Shown: one piece after another, positions 1 through 6,296 of the stretch
Numbering within the stretch: the first letter of the stretch is position 1
How the letters are laid out: each line of letters opens with the position of its first letter
Source of the DNA: an uncultured Corynebacterium sp.
GTDB taxonomy: Bacteria > Actinomycetota > Actinomycetes > Mycobacteriales > Mycobacteriaceae
Direction: 5' to 3'
Assembly (NCBI RefSeq): GCF_937999985.1
Contig: NZ_CALLDG010000137.1
Coordinates: forward strand, 1 to 8,669
DNA: 8,669 nt
The notes under the pieces: model-generated
What the model saw: only the letters and a program-made list of their open reading frames with translations
What the model was told of the DNA's origin: nothing
Database searches by the model: none
Translations under genes and position numbers: made by a program

Positions 1-797
1 GGCTGGCCGACCACGTGCTGCCGGAGCTGCCAGCTCTGAAGCTCACGCAGGACGAGCACCGCCAGCACAAGGACGTGTACTGGCACTCGCTGAAGGTGCT
101 TCGCAACGCCGTGAACCTGGAGGCCGAGCGCGGGTTGGAGCCCTCGCTGGAATTGCGCATGGCCGCGCTGCTGCACGACATCGGCAAGCCCGATACCAGG
201 GCTTTTACAGAATCTGGAGCGGTGACCTTCCACCAGCACGAGGTCGTCGGCGCGCGCATCACCCGCCGCCGCCTGCGCAAGCTCAAGTACTCCAAGCAGC
301 ACGTTCAGGACATCGGCCAGCTGGTGTTTCTGCACATGCGCTTCCACGGTTACGCGGACACGCAGGGCAAAGGGCAGAACCAGGACGCCCGCCGTGGCGC
401 CGGGGAAAAGGACAACAACGAATCCACCTGGACCGACTCCGCCGTGCGCCGTTATGTCAACGACGCCGGCGAGCTGCTGCCACTGCTGCACCTGCTGGTG
501 CGCGCCGATTGCACCACCCGCAACCAGCGAAAAGCCCAGAGACTGCAGCGCACCTACGATAATTTGGAAAAGCGCATCGAGCAGCTACAGGAGCAGGAGG
601 ACCTCGCTGCCGTCCGCCCCGACCTGGACGGCAACGAGATCATGCAGATCCTGGATCTCAAGCCCGGCCCTGATGTGGGCAAGGCCTGGGCGTACTTGAA
701 GGAGCTGCGGCTGGATCGCGGGCCGATGGAGCGTGAGGACGCCATTGCCGCGCTGAAACAATGGTGGGGCGAACAGAAAGGTGGGTCGCAAAAGTGA
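1..797 (+). CDS. cca: CCA tRNA nucleotidyltransferase, C-terminal part (5' truncated by window edge)
   Basis: This is the C-terminal part of the enzyme that adds or repairs the 3' CCA end of tRNAs (called cca or pcnA in actinobacteria). The frame is open to the window edge (first full codon at nt 3), so the nucleotidyltransferase head lies outside. Numbering from the GTG at 15, the HD-domain signatures are visible: H24 in VYWHSLKVL, the H54-D55 pair in AALLHDIGKP, and FHQHEVVGARI. The segment WTDSAVRRYV, then LLVRADCTTRN and PDLDGNEIM, matches my memory of the mycobacterial/corynebacterial orthologue closely. A hydrophilic Gly/Gln/Asn-rich stretch (about residues 115-138) sits where relatives usually go straight from RFHGYGD to WTDSAVRR, so it looks like a lineage-specific insertion. 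The TGA stop overlaps the start of the next gene, implying co-transcription. Identity is confident; the insertion is judged from memory of the family. Confidence 0.93.
   Translation, partial: LADHVLPELPALKLTQDEHRQHKDVYWHSLKVLRNAVNLEAERGLEPSLELRMAALLHDIGKPDTRAFTESGAVTFHQHEVVGARITRRRLRKLKYSKQHVQDIGQLVFLHMRFHGYADTQGKGQNQDARRGAGEKDNNESTWTDSAVRRYVNDAGELLPLLHLLVRADCTTRNQRKAQRLQRTYDNLEKRIEQLQEQEDLAAVRPDLDGNEIMQILDLKPGPDVGKAWAYLKELRLDRGPMEREDAIAALKQWWGEQKGGSQK
777..784 (+). promoter_or_regulatory. Ribosome binding site choosing the GTG start at 794
   Basis: AAAGGTGG lies 9 nt before the GTG at 794. An ATG in the same frame at 761 would lie further inside the cca gene. The GTG at 794 gives a GTGA start/stop overlap typical of translational coupling, so it is preferred as the start of the YqgE-like gene. 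Confidence 0.55.
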
Positions 798-1732
798 GCG
801 CTGACCAGCAGTCGAGCGGCACCGCAGGGCAGCCGAATGGCACGGAGAACGACACCGAGAACGGGATCGAGAACGGCATCGAGAGCCAGTTCAACGTGCA
901 GCCCGGAGACGTTATCTTCCAGGCTCCAGCCGTGGTCGTGGACCCTGACGGCTACCTGGATACCGCCGACATTGAGCCCGCGCACCTGGAGGCGTTCGTG
1001 GATGCCTTCGGCACCTCGCCAGGCGTGCTCGCCGTGCCGGGGTTGCCCGGCGCGGACGCGCTATTGGTGCTGGAAGTGCAGGACGACCCGGAGGCCGACG
1101 GCCAGGGGCCCGGCGCCGCACAGGTCGGCGGCGCCACCATCGTGGCTGTCCGCTTGGGCCTCATGAGCAGCGAAGCCGTTGCCAATCACCTGCCCTCGCT
1201 GGCGGAGAAGCTCACCAAGCCGAAGGTCTTCTTCATCGGCGGCGACAACGAACCCGTCGTGCTTGCCGTCGGCCTGTTGGACGCTGATCGTTTGGAGCTG
1301 GACGCGACGAGCAGCAATGGTGAAGCGGCGAGCGGCAGCCCTGAAGCCCCCGGCCCCGGCAGCCCTGAAGCCCCCGGCCCCGGCAGTCCTGAAGCCAATC
1401 CGGCCCCTGCCGCCCGCTTCGGCGCGCGCGGGCAGTTCATGCTGGTCAGCACCGCCGAAGAGGCACCCAGCGTGGACGAGCAGGTAGCGCAGGTCGTCGG
1501 CCATGTGGATCCCTCCGTGCTGCGCGGCCTGCGGCTCTTCCACAGCTACGTCCTCCTGAGCGCCGCCGACGTGCGCGGCTGGCTGGATTCCGGGATCGCC
1601 GGCCTCCAGGCCGCAACCGCAGAAGATGTGTTCACAGACCGACCGGCGGAGACGTGGCGTCACATTATGAAGAACAGCCCCTTCCCCAAAAACCTGTTCG
1701 CAACCTGGGCGAGCCACCCGGAGCGCAACTAG
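794..1732 (+). CDS. YqgE/AlgH-like (UPF0301) protein with long linker
   Basis: This 312-residue protein is probably a divergent YqgE/AlgH (UPF0301) member; the family's biochemical role is unsettled. Matching features are GDVIFQAP followed by DP near residues 38-51 (family: G-x-LLVA-x-P...DP), KVFFIGGDNEP at 144-154 (family: VFxGGPVxP), LRGLRLFHSYVLLSAADVRGWL at about 243-264 (family: LRVFAGYxGW..QLE.E), and a C-terminal ETWRHIM...LFATWASHPERN (family: DLWRxVL...LA..P..P.xN). Typical members have about 190-200 residues. The extra length comes from an Asn/Glu-rich N-terminus containing ENDT-ENGI-ENGI repeats (about residues 19-30), an acidic insert around 96-112, and a Pro/Gly/Ala linker (about 173-210) with GSPEAPGP repeats. 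The key GGPV motif is altered to GGDN. The start is the GTG overlapping the cca stop, and the stop abuts the azlC start. Family assignment is moderately sure; no function is claimed. Confidence 0.7.
   Translation: MSADQQSSGTAGQPNGTENDTENGIENGIESQFNVQPGDVIFQAPAVVVDPDGYLDTADIEPAHLEAFVDAFGTSPGVLAVPGLPGADALLVLEVQDDPEADGQGPGAAQVGGATIVAVRLGLMSSEAVANHLPSLAEKLTKPKVFFIGGDNEPVVLAVGLLDADRLELDATSSNGEAASGSPEAPGPGSPEAPGPGSPEANPAPAARFGARGQFMLVSTAEEAPSVDEQVAQVVGHVDPSVLRGLRLFHSYVLLSAADVRGWLDSGIAGLQAATAEDVFTDRPAETWRHIMKNSPFPKNLFATWASHPERN
845..880 (+). repeat. Three tandem 12-bp units in the YqgE-like gene
   Basis: Three consecutive 12-bp units (845-856, 857-868, 869-880) of the type GAGAACGGNATC encode ENDT-ENGI-ENGI. 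The unit length keeps the frame, so copy number can change without breaking the gene. They lie in the disordered-looking N-terminal extension. Confidence 0.85.
1334..1407 (+). repeat. 24-bp tandem repeat encoding a GSPEAPGP linker
   Basis: Two units of 24 bp (1334-1357 and 1358-1381) appear identical. A third, degenerate unit starts at 1382, with C to T at 1387, and diverges after 1396. In frame they encode GSPEAPGP-GSPEAPGP-GSPEANPAP. This is a Pro/Gly linker between the two conserved halves of the YqgE-like protein. The identity of the first two units suggests recent duplication by slippage. Confidence 0.88.
1720..1723 (+). promoter_or_regulatory. Ribosome binding site of azlC
   Basis: GGAG lies 9 nt before the ATG at 1733, inside the last codons of the upstream gene. 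This supports the start that directly abuts the preceding TAG. Confidence 0.5.
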
Positions 1733-2485
1733 ATGGCCGCAAGCAGCACCCACCGCGACAGGAACGCTGACTGGCGCGCCGGGATTGCCGACGCCTGGCC
1801 TGTGGCCTTGGGCATGGTGCCGCTGGGTCTGGCCTTTGGCCTGCTGATCACCCAGGTCGGTTTCGCGTGGTGGTGGGCGCCGATCTTCTCCTTCGTCATC
1901 TACGCGGGCTCGATGGAGTTCCTGGCGGTCTCGTTGGTCACGGGTGGCGTGGGGCCGCTGAGCGCGGCGCTGTACGGGTTCCTGGTGAACTTCCGCCACG
2001 CCTTCTACGCCCTGAACTACCCCATCTCCCAGGTGCGCGGCTGGCTGGCCAGGGCATATGGCATCTATGCGCTGACGGACGAGACGTATGCGATCCTCGC
2101 CGCCCGGCGCGACGCGAAGTGGTCGACCGCCCGCGTGATGGCCGTGCAGATCCTGCTGCAGATCGGCTGGGTCGGCGGTGGCGTGCTCGGCGCGCTGTTC
2201 GGCAGCGCCCTGCCCTTCGAGATTCAGGGCATGGAGTTTGCACTGATTGCTTTGTTCACGGTGCTGGCGATCGAGGCTTTCGTGAGCTTCAAGGACCTCT
2301 CCCTGCCGATTGTGGCGGCAGTGTGTGGTGCGGTCGGCCTGCTGATCTCGCCGGACAACATGTTGATGATTGGCATGAGCCTGTACTTCGTGAGCCTCAT
2401 CGTGCGCTTCCTGTGCCCGCCGCTGGACCGCGCGCTGCGTCTGAAGGTAGGCGCGGATAACGCTGCCTCCCGGGAGGTGGAGTAG
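1733..2485 (+). CDS. azlC: AzlC/BrnF family branched-chain amino acid exporter, large subunit
   Basis: This is the 250-residue large subunit of a two-component exporter. The C. glutamicum pair BrnF-BrnE exports isoleucine, leucine, valine and methionine across the inner membrane. Family motifs are clear: PLGLAFGLL (30-38), SFVIYAGSMEFLAVSL (53-68), NFRHAFYAL (86-94), YALTDETYAI (112-121) and the FEIQGMEFALIALFTVL helix (162-178). About seven to eight membrane segments are apparent, after a short polar N-terminus. Length agrees with BrnF (about 250). The ATG directly follows the TAG of the YqgE-like gene, and its own TAG is followed immediately by the azlD ATG, so the three are almost certainly one transcript. 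No lrp-type regulator gene is seen next to it, unlike the divergent lrp of C. glutamicum. Substrate specificity is inferred from the family only. Confidence 0.93.
   Translation: MAASSTHRDRNADWRAGIADAWPVALGMVPLGLAFGLLITQVGFAWWWAPIFSFVIYAGSMEFLAVSLVTGGVGPLSAALYGFLVNFRHAFYALNYPISQVRGWLARAYGIYALTDETYAILAARRDAKWSTARVMAVQILLQIGWVGGGVLGALFGSALPFEIQGMEFALIALFTVLAIEAFVSFKDLSLPIVAAVCGAVGLLISPDNMLMIGMSLYFVSLIVRFLCPPLDRALRLKVGADNAASREVE
2473..2477 (+). promoter_or_regulatory. Ribosome binding site of azlD
   Basis: A strong GGAGG lies 8 nt before the ATG at 2486, within the last codons of azlC. It fixes the azlD start at the TAGATG junction. Confidence 0.65.
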
Positions 2486-2851
2486 ATGCCCGCCGTACAC
2501 CTGCAGGCCGCCGCGGGTCTCCCCGAGGGCGTGGAACTCGGCCCCACCTTGGCGATCCTCGGCTCGATCTTCCTGGTCACGCTCGCCCTGCGCGGCCTGC
2601 CTTTCGCCGCCCTGCGCTTCTTCCGCGAATCCGACCTGGTCGCCTGGCTGGGCCTGGCTATGCCCGTTGGCGTGATGACCCTCCTAGTCGTCTACACGGT
2701 CTCCGGCCAGGCGGATGCGCCGGGTGGCTTCGCGGCGGTCGCCGTCGCCCTGGCCTTCACCGTCGCCCTGCACCTCTGGCGCCGCTCGGCCACGTTGTCG
2801 ATCTTGTTGGGCACGGTGCTGTATCTGGTGTTGGTGAACCTTATTTTTTGA
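2486..2851 (+). CDS. azlD: AzlD/BrnE family exporter, small subunit
   Basis: This 121-residue membrane protein is the obligate small partner of AzlC. Four hydrophobic segments are visible (about 22-39, 50-72, 81-97 and 103-120). AzlD hallmarks include RGLPFAALRFFRES (36-49) followed by WLGLAMPVGVMTLLVVY (54-70). It is slightly longer than BrnE of C. glutamicum (about 108), owing to a polar N-terminal stretch. The ATG abuts the azlC stop and has a strong ribosome binding site, which is the usual stoichiometric coupling of this pair. The TGA stop lies within a TTGACG motif that recurs at 4541. The assignment rests on size, topology, motif and position directly after azlC. Confidence 0.9.
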   Translation: MPAVHLQAAAGLPEGVELGPTLAILGSIFLVTLALRGLPFAALRFFRESDLVAWLGLAMPVGVMTLLVVYTVSGQADAPGGFAAVAVALAFTVALHLWRRSATLSILLGTVLYLVLVNLIF

Positions 2852-2866
2852 CGCCCCCTCCCCCGC
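2848..2866 (+). repeat. 19-bp C-rich motif, copy 1
   Basis: TTGACG followed by CCCCC, T, CCCCC and GC. The same 19 bp occur at 4541-4559 with G instead of T at the centre (18 of 19 identical). Copy 1 overlaps the azlD stop codon and lies about 20 bp upstream of the Nudix -10 box. Function is unknown. Confidence 0.5.
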
Positions 2867-2886
2867 CGCACCTAGCCCCAGCACCG

Positions 2887-2892
2887 TAGAAT
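2887..2892 (+). promoter_or_regulatory. Probable -10 box of a leaderless Nudix transcript
   Basis: TAGAAT (TANNNT type) ends 7 nt before the ATG at 2900, and no Shine-Dalgarno sequence lies in between. This spacing puts the transcription start at or next to the start codon, as in leaderless actinobacterial mRNAs. No convincing -35 is seen at 16-18 bp spacing; a TTGACG at 2848 is too far away. Confidence 0.6.
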
Positions 2893-2899
2893 AGCGCCC

Positions 2900-3460
2900 A
2901 TGCCGACCCCTGATTTCATCGTTGAACTGCGCAAGAAAATCGGCCACGACGAGCTGTGGCTGCCCGGCGTGACGGCCATTGTCATCCGAGACGTTCCAGA
3001 GGGCGCACCCATCTGGGCCGTGCCGGAGGTGCTGCTGGTCAAGCGTGCCGACGACGGTCAGTGGACTCCCGTGACCGGGATCGTGGACCCGCGGGAGGAG
3101 CCGCACCTGGCGGCCATCCGTGAGGTGTGGGAGGAAACCGGCCTGCACGTGCAGGTGGACGCGCTGCTGGGCGTGGGCCAGGTCGGCCCCGTGGAGTACC
3201 CAAATGGGGATGTGACCAGCTATGTGGACACCACCGTCCGCTGCACCGTGATCCCCGACCCCGAGACCGGCGACTTCAACGACGAGCCGGTGATCGGGGA
3301 TGACGAGTCCACGCAGGTGGGCTGGTACTCGATCTCCCAGATGCCGCCGATGCAGCCGCGCTTCCGCCTGGTGATTGCCGACGCGGTGGCGCAGATGAAG
3401 CACCCGGGGGGCTTCCGCCCGCGCATGGGCTACGTGAAGCGACTGCAGAAGCCGGAATAG
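2900..3460 (+). CDS. Nudix hydrolase
   Basis: This 186-residue protein of the Nudix superfamily hydrolyses a nucleoside diphosphate linked to another moiety; the exact substrate cannot be read from sequence. The Nudix box is complete: G60, five residues, E66, seven residues, then REVWEETGL (R74, E75, E78, E79, G81), which carry the metal ligands. The surroundings (LWLPGVTAIVI near 19-29, LLVKRADDGQWTPVTG at 45-60, then VEYPNGDVTSYVDTTVRC and DDESTQVGWYS) match a common actinobacterial housekeeping Nudix group. There is no signal peptide, so it should be cytosolic. It follows azlD after 48 bp but has its own -10 box directly before the ATG. It faces the SBF-like gene convergently. Confidence 0.92.
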   Translation: MPTPDFIVELRKKIGHDELWLPGVTAIVIRDVPEGAPIWAVPEVLLVKRADDGQWTPVTGIVDPREEPHLAAIREVWEETGLHVQVDALLGVGQVGPVEYPNGDVTSYVDTTVRCTVIPDPETGDFNDEPVIGDDESTQVGWYSISQMPPMQPRFRLVIADAVAQMKHPGGFRPRMGYVKRLQKPE

Positions 3461-3465
3461 GCGCA

Positions 3466-3516
3466 GTAGGCGCGGACTCGCGGCAAGCCCCGCGCCGCGT
3501 AAGCCCGAGCGCCTAC
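3466..3516. terminator. Two-tier hairpin between convergent genes
   Basis: Perfect 8-bp arms GTAGGCGC (3466-3473) and GCGCCTAC (3509-3516) enclose a second perfect pair, CGCGGC (3479-3484) and GCCGCG (3494-3499). It lies between two convergent stops, and its right arm contains the minus-strand stop codon (3513-3515). There is no T-run on either strand, so it could be a weak bidirectional or Rho-dependent terminator, or an mRNA 3'-end stabiliser. Confidence 0.5.
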
Positions 3517-4526
3517 CAGGTGTGCGCGCCCGCGGTTTTCCCGCCCTCCGGGAAGCGCGCGGCATAGGAGCTGGCGCGCAGGGAGCAGATCACCAGCTGC
3601 ACCTGGTGGAAGATCATCAGAGGCAGGATCATCATGCCCAGGCTCGCCCCGCCGAACATCACCGCCGCCATCGGCAGCCCCGAGGCCAGGGACTTCTTGG
3701 TGCCCGCGAACTGGATGGCCACCTGGTCGGCATAGTCGAATCCCAGTTTCCGCGAGGTCAGGCTCGTCACACCCAGCATCAAATGCACCAGCGCGATGGA
3801 GCCCAGCACCAGGCCCAGAATCGTCAGCCAATTGACCGAACTCCACACGCCGGAGACGATGCCCTCCGAGAAGCTGACGTACACCACCAGGCCGATGGAG
3901 ATCTGGTCCACCTTCTTCGTCGCCTTGGAGGCCGCGAACTTATACACCCACCTGCGCAGCAGCTGGCCGATGGCAAACGGCAGCAGTAGCTGGACTCCGA
4001 TGTCGAGGAACGTGGTGGCGTCAATATGAAAGCCTTCCGAAGAAGACATCAGCAACAGCACCAGCAACGGTGTGAAAAGCACTCCCAGCAGGCTAGAGAC
4101 GCTGGCCGCGACGATCGAGGCGGCGACGTGGCCGCGCGCGATGCTGGTGAAGGCGACGGAGGATTGCACGGTCGATGGCACGAGGGTGCAGAAGAGAATG
4201 CCCAGGTAGAGTTCGTTTCCGACGACCGCCTTCAGCGGCATCATCGCCACGCCGATCAGTGGGAATACCACGAACGTGAATGCCAAGATCAGCAGGTGCA
4301 GCCGCCAGTGCATGAGGCCTTTCAGGGCCTCTTGCGGCGATAGGCGCGCGCCGTAGAGGAAGAACAGGAACGCGATGGCGACCTTCGTGATGGTGTTGGC
4401 GACATCCGCCGCCTCGCCGCGCACGGGCACAATGATCGCCGCGACGACCGCGATGACGATCAGGACGATGAGGAAGTCCGGCCGGTAACTAATGATGCGA
4501 TGCCATAGCGACTGTTTTGCTGCCAT
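3513..4526 (-). CDS. SBF-like (bile acid:sodium symporter superfamily, YfeH-type) transporter
   Basis: This 337-residue integral membrane protein with about ten hydrophobic segments belongs to the SBF-like branch (PF13593; YfeH in E. coli). Characteristic stretches are LFFLYGARLSPQEALKGL (54-71), CTLVPSTVQSSVAFTSIARG (113-132), QFAGTKKSLASGLPMA (272-287) and the C-terminal IFHQVQLVICSLRASSYA (305-322). Family length is about 330, so it is complete. The transported substrate of this branch is not established, so no bile acid role is claimed. The ATG at 4526 is preceded by TAAGAT and lacks a well spaced Shine-Dalgarno site. The gene is convergent with the Nudix gene and downstream of the MFS gene on the same strand, separated by 168 bp with a hairpin, so it is probably its own transcription unit. 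Confidence 0.88.
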   Translation of the reverse strand: MAAKQSLWHRIISYRPDFLIVLIVIAVVAAIIVPVRGEAADVANTITKVAIAFLFFLYGARLSPQEALKGLMHWRLHLLILAFTFVVFPLIGVAMMPLKAVVGNELYLGILFCTLVPSTVQSSVAFTSIARGHVAASIVAASVSSLLGVLFTPLLVLLLMSSSEGFHIDATTFLDIGVQLLLPFAIGQLLRRWVYKFAASKATKKVDQISIGLVVYVSFSEGIVSGVWSSVNWLTILGLVLGSIALVHLMLGVTSLTSRKLGFDYADQVAIQFAGTKKSLASGLPMAAVMFGGASLGMMILPLMIFHQVQLVICSLRASSYAARFPEGGKTAGAHTW

Positions 4527-4534
4527 GGGCCTTT

Positions 4535-4540
4535 ATCTTA
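4535..4540 (-). promoter_or_regulatory. Probable -10 box of the SBF-like transporter gene
   Basis: On the minus strand TAAGAT ends 8 nt before the ATG at 4526. The only purine-rich stretch (AAAGG) is about 3 nt from the ATG, too close for a normal ribosome binding site. A leaderless or near-leaderless transcript is likely. No clear -35 is seen. Confidence 0.5.
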
Positions 4541-4559
4541 TTGACGCCCCCGCCCCCGC
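4541..4559 (+). repeat. 19-bp C-rich motif, copy 2
   Basis: TTGACG, CCCCC, G, CCCCC, GC: one mismatch to the copy at 2848-2866. Here it abuts the -10 box of the SBF-like gene, which is transcribed on the opposite strand. Confidence 0.5.
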
Positions 4560-4585
4560 GAACCTTGACCGTCCACAACGTGCCA

Positions 4586-4696
4586 GGCACCGGGTGGGTT
4601 GGGGTGTGCGTAGGCTTGCGGGGGCCGAAACGTGGATTGGCGCGCGGCACCGGCGGGTTGGGCGCCTGCCCGACGTTGATTGTGCGCCGGTGGGTT
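4586..4696 (+). repeat. Three related G-rich copies in the gap between transporter genes
   Basis: The 168-bp gap 4527-4694 contains no gene that I can see. It holds GGCACCGGGTGGGTTGGG (4586-4603), GGCACCGGCGGGTTGGG (4646-4662) and a degenerate TGCGCCGGTGGGTT (4683-4696) ending in the MFS stop codon. The copies share the order CACCGG, GGGTT and GGG. They may be decayed duplicates or just compositional bias. Confidence 0.5.
4648..4692 (-). terminator. Candidate hairpin after the MFS gene
   Basis: CACCGGC (4648-4654) and GCCGGTG (4686-4692) are perfect 7-bp inverted arms. An inner GGGC-GCCT-GCCC stem-loop (4660-4671) lies between them. The structure starts within a few bases of the MFS stop on the minus strand. 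It lacks a T-run, so termination is a guess. Confidence 0.4.
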
Positions 4697-6218
4697 AGAC
4701 GATGGCGCGGTCGAGCTCCGCGACGGTCTGCTTCGGGATCAGCGCCGCCACGGCCGCGGCGATGCCAAGGATCACCGCAGCGACGATGAACGCGGTGACG
4801 TAACCGGCGGCGGAGTCCGAGCCCTGGGGGGAGCCTGCGACTTGGAAGACCGGCAGCACGGCGAAGGACACGCCTGCACCCAGGTTGAAGGCTGCGGAGT
4901 TCATGCCGGGCAGGAAGCCCTCGTTATCCTTCGGGGAGTTCACCACGCCCAGGTTGTTGATGACGATGTTGGCGATGCCCGCGTAGGTGACACCCAGCAG
5001 GATCACGGTGATGATCAGCACCGGCAGCGAGTGCACGCCGACGAACGCCAGAGCCAGCATGAGAGCCGCACTGGCGAGGTTGGCGATGATGATCAGCCGT
5101 CCGTAGCCCACCTTCGGTGCCCAGCGGCCGGCGAAGGGGCCGACGGCCCAGCCGATGAGGGCGTAGGGGGTCAGCAGCCACAGGGAAGCCTTGTCGGCCT
5201 CCAGACCGAAACCTGCATCCGGGTTCTGTGCCAGGGAGATAGCCAGGCCGTTGACCGCGGCAAACACGCCGGTCATGGTCAGCACCGTGGTGGCCAGCAG
5301 CGCCCAGGTGTGGCGGCGGGCCAGGTACTTCGGGGCAACCAGTGGCTGGTCGTGGCGGTTCTCGTACTTCCAGAAGGCCAGGAAGACGACCGCGCCGACG
5401 ATGAACATAGCGATGACGTACAGCCAGTTTGCTGCCCCGGCCTTGCCTGCCTCGTTGACGCCCAACGTGATGCACAGCACCGATACCACCAGCAGAGCAG
5501 CGCCCGCCCAGTCCATCTTCACATTGTCCGACGGCTTGGACTCCGGCGCGCCGAAAGCAATGACCAGGGTGGCGATGGTGCCGATGATGGCGATGAGCCA
5601 GAAGACGGAGCGGAAGCCCCAGTGCTCGGCCATCCAGCCGGCGAGGATCACGTCGATACCGGCGACGCCGCCGTTGATGGCTGCGAGCAGTCCCATGAGG
5701 GTGCCCAGTCGGACCTCCTCCTTGACCTGGCTGCGCAGGATGATCAGGGTCATGGGGATTGTGGGGCCGGCGATGCCCTGCATCGCGCGAGCGACCATCA
5801 GCACGCCAATGTTCGGCGCCAGCGCGGCGATGAGGCCGCCGAGGGACATCACGCCCAGCATGATGACGAGGATCTTCCGGCGGCCGACAATGTCGGACAG
5901 ACGCGGCAGGAACAGGCCGCACATGGCTCCACCGGTGAAGAAGGCGGTTTGGGTGAGACCCGTGGCGGCCTCGTCGGTGTTCAGCTCGCGGGCCATGGTG
6001 GCCAGCACCGGCGAGAGCATGGAGGCGTTCAGCTGGAACGCGACCGCCGCGGTGATCAGCACCGCCATCAACAGGCCGATGCCGCCGGGGCGGGAGTCGA
6101 CCGGATCCGGCGATGCGGCCGCAGCCGCGGCAGGGGCTCCAGTGGCTGTAGTTCCGTCGGCCACACCACCGGGCTTTCCGGATGGTGCGTTGTCGGCGTG
6201 CGGATTAGTGGAGTTCAT
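4695..6218 (-). CDS. MFS permease, 14-TM type, probable nucleoside-cluster transporter
   Basis: This 507-residue major facilitator superfamily protein shows about 14 hydrophobic segments (first near 48-68, last near 471-493), which fits the DHA2-like fold better than a 12-TM sugar porter. The loop 2-3 signature is present as LSDIVGRRKIL (107-117). The fifth segment has a Gly-rich run followed by GWMAEHWGFRSVFWL (194-208), as in the conserved MFS motif C region. The first 45 residues are a polar low-complexity tail with an Ala run. A GGAG site (plus-strand complement 6225-6228) sits 6 nt before the ATG. It lies downstream of rbsK and a nucleoside hydrolase on the same strand. In C. glutamicum an MFS gene sits with rbsK1 and uriH in a uridine locus, so nucleoside uptake is the favoured role. 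A drug exporter cannot be excluded on topology. Confidence 0.85.
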   Translation of the reverse strand: MNSTNPHADNAPSGKPGGVADGTTATGAPAAAAAASPDPVDSRPGGIGLLMAVLITAAVAFQLNASMLSPVLATMARELNTDEAATGLTQTAFFTGGAMCGLFLPRLSDIVGRRKILVIMLGVMSLGGLIAALAPNIGVLMVARAMQGIAGPTIPMTLIILRSQVKEEVRLGTLMGLLAAINGGVAGIDVILAGWMAEHWGFRSVFWLIAIIGTIATLVIAFGAPESKPSDNVKMDWAGAALLVVSVLCITLGVNEAGKAGAANWLYVIAMFIVGAVVFLAFWKYENRHDQPLVAPKYLARRHTWALLATTVLTMTGVFAAVNGLAISLAQNPDAGFGLEADKASLWLLTPYALIGWAVGPFAGRWAPKVGYGRLIIIANLASAALMLALAFVGVHSLPVLIITVILLGVTYAGIANIVINNLGVVNSPKDNEGFLPGMNSAAFNLGAGVSFAVLPVFQVAGSPQGSDSAAGYVTAFIVAAVILGIAAAVAALIPKQTVAELDRAIV

Positions 6219-6238
6219 GGGCGGCTCCGATTCAGTGT

Positions 6239-6276
6239 CAATTGAAAACCAATTGGAGTTTCAGTAGTTGCAGCTA
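6239..6276 (-). promoter_or_regulatory. Candidate operator region upstream of the MFS gene
   Basis: Two palindromic CAATTG boxes (6239-6244 and 6250-6255) have centres exactly 11 bp apart, one helical turn, and lie about 21-37 bp before the MFS ATG. The second extends to CCAATTGG (6249-6256). A further 12-bp near-palindrome, TAGTTGCAGCTA (10 of 12 symmetric), lies at 6265-6276. I cannot assign a -35/-10 pair with confidence. The arrangement suggests separate regulation of the MFS gene. Confidence 0.4.
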
Positions 6277-6296
6277 GAACTCTAAGCGATGAACGC

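Noticed and set aside
761..793. Upstream ATG start for the YqgE-like protein at 761
   Set aside because: The GTG at 794 has a well spaced AAAGGTGG and a 4-nt overlap with the cca stop; the extra 11 residues have no family support.
845..1407. CRISPR-like array from the short repeats in the YqgE-like gene
   Set aside because: The units are in-frame, contiguous and encode a linker; there are no spacers and no cas genes.
1061..2500. 479-residue open frame on the minus strand opposite the YqgE-like and azlC genes
   Set aside because: Composition is Arg/His/Gln-rich with no recognisable domain. It lies antisense to genes with clear family motifs; long antisense frames are expected at this GC content.
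4680..6245. 521-residue plus-strand open frame, longer than the MFS gene it overlaps
   Set aside because: It is rich in Asp/Gly/His/Gln without hydrophobic core patterns and mirrors the codons of the real minus-strand MFS gene.
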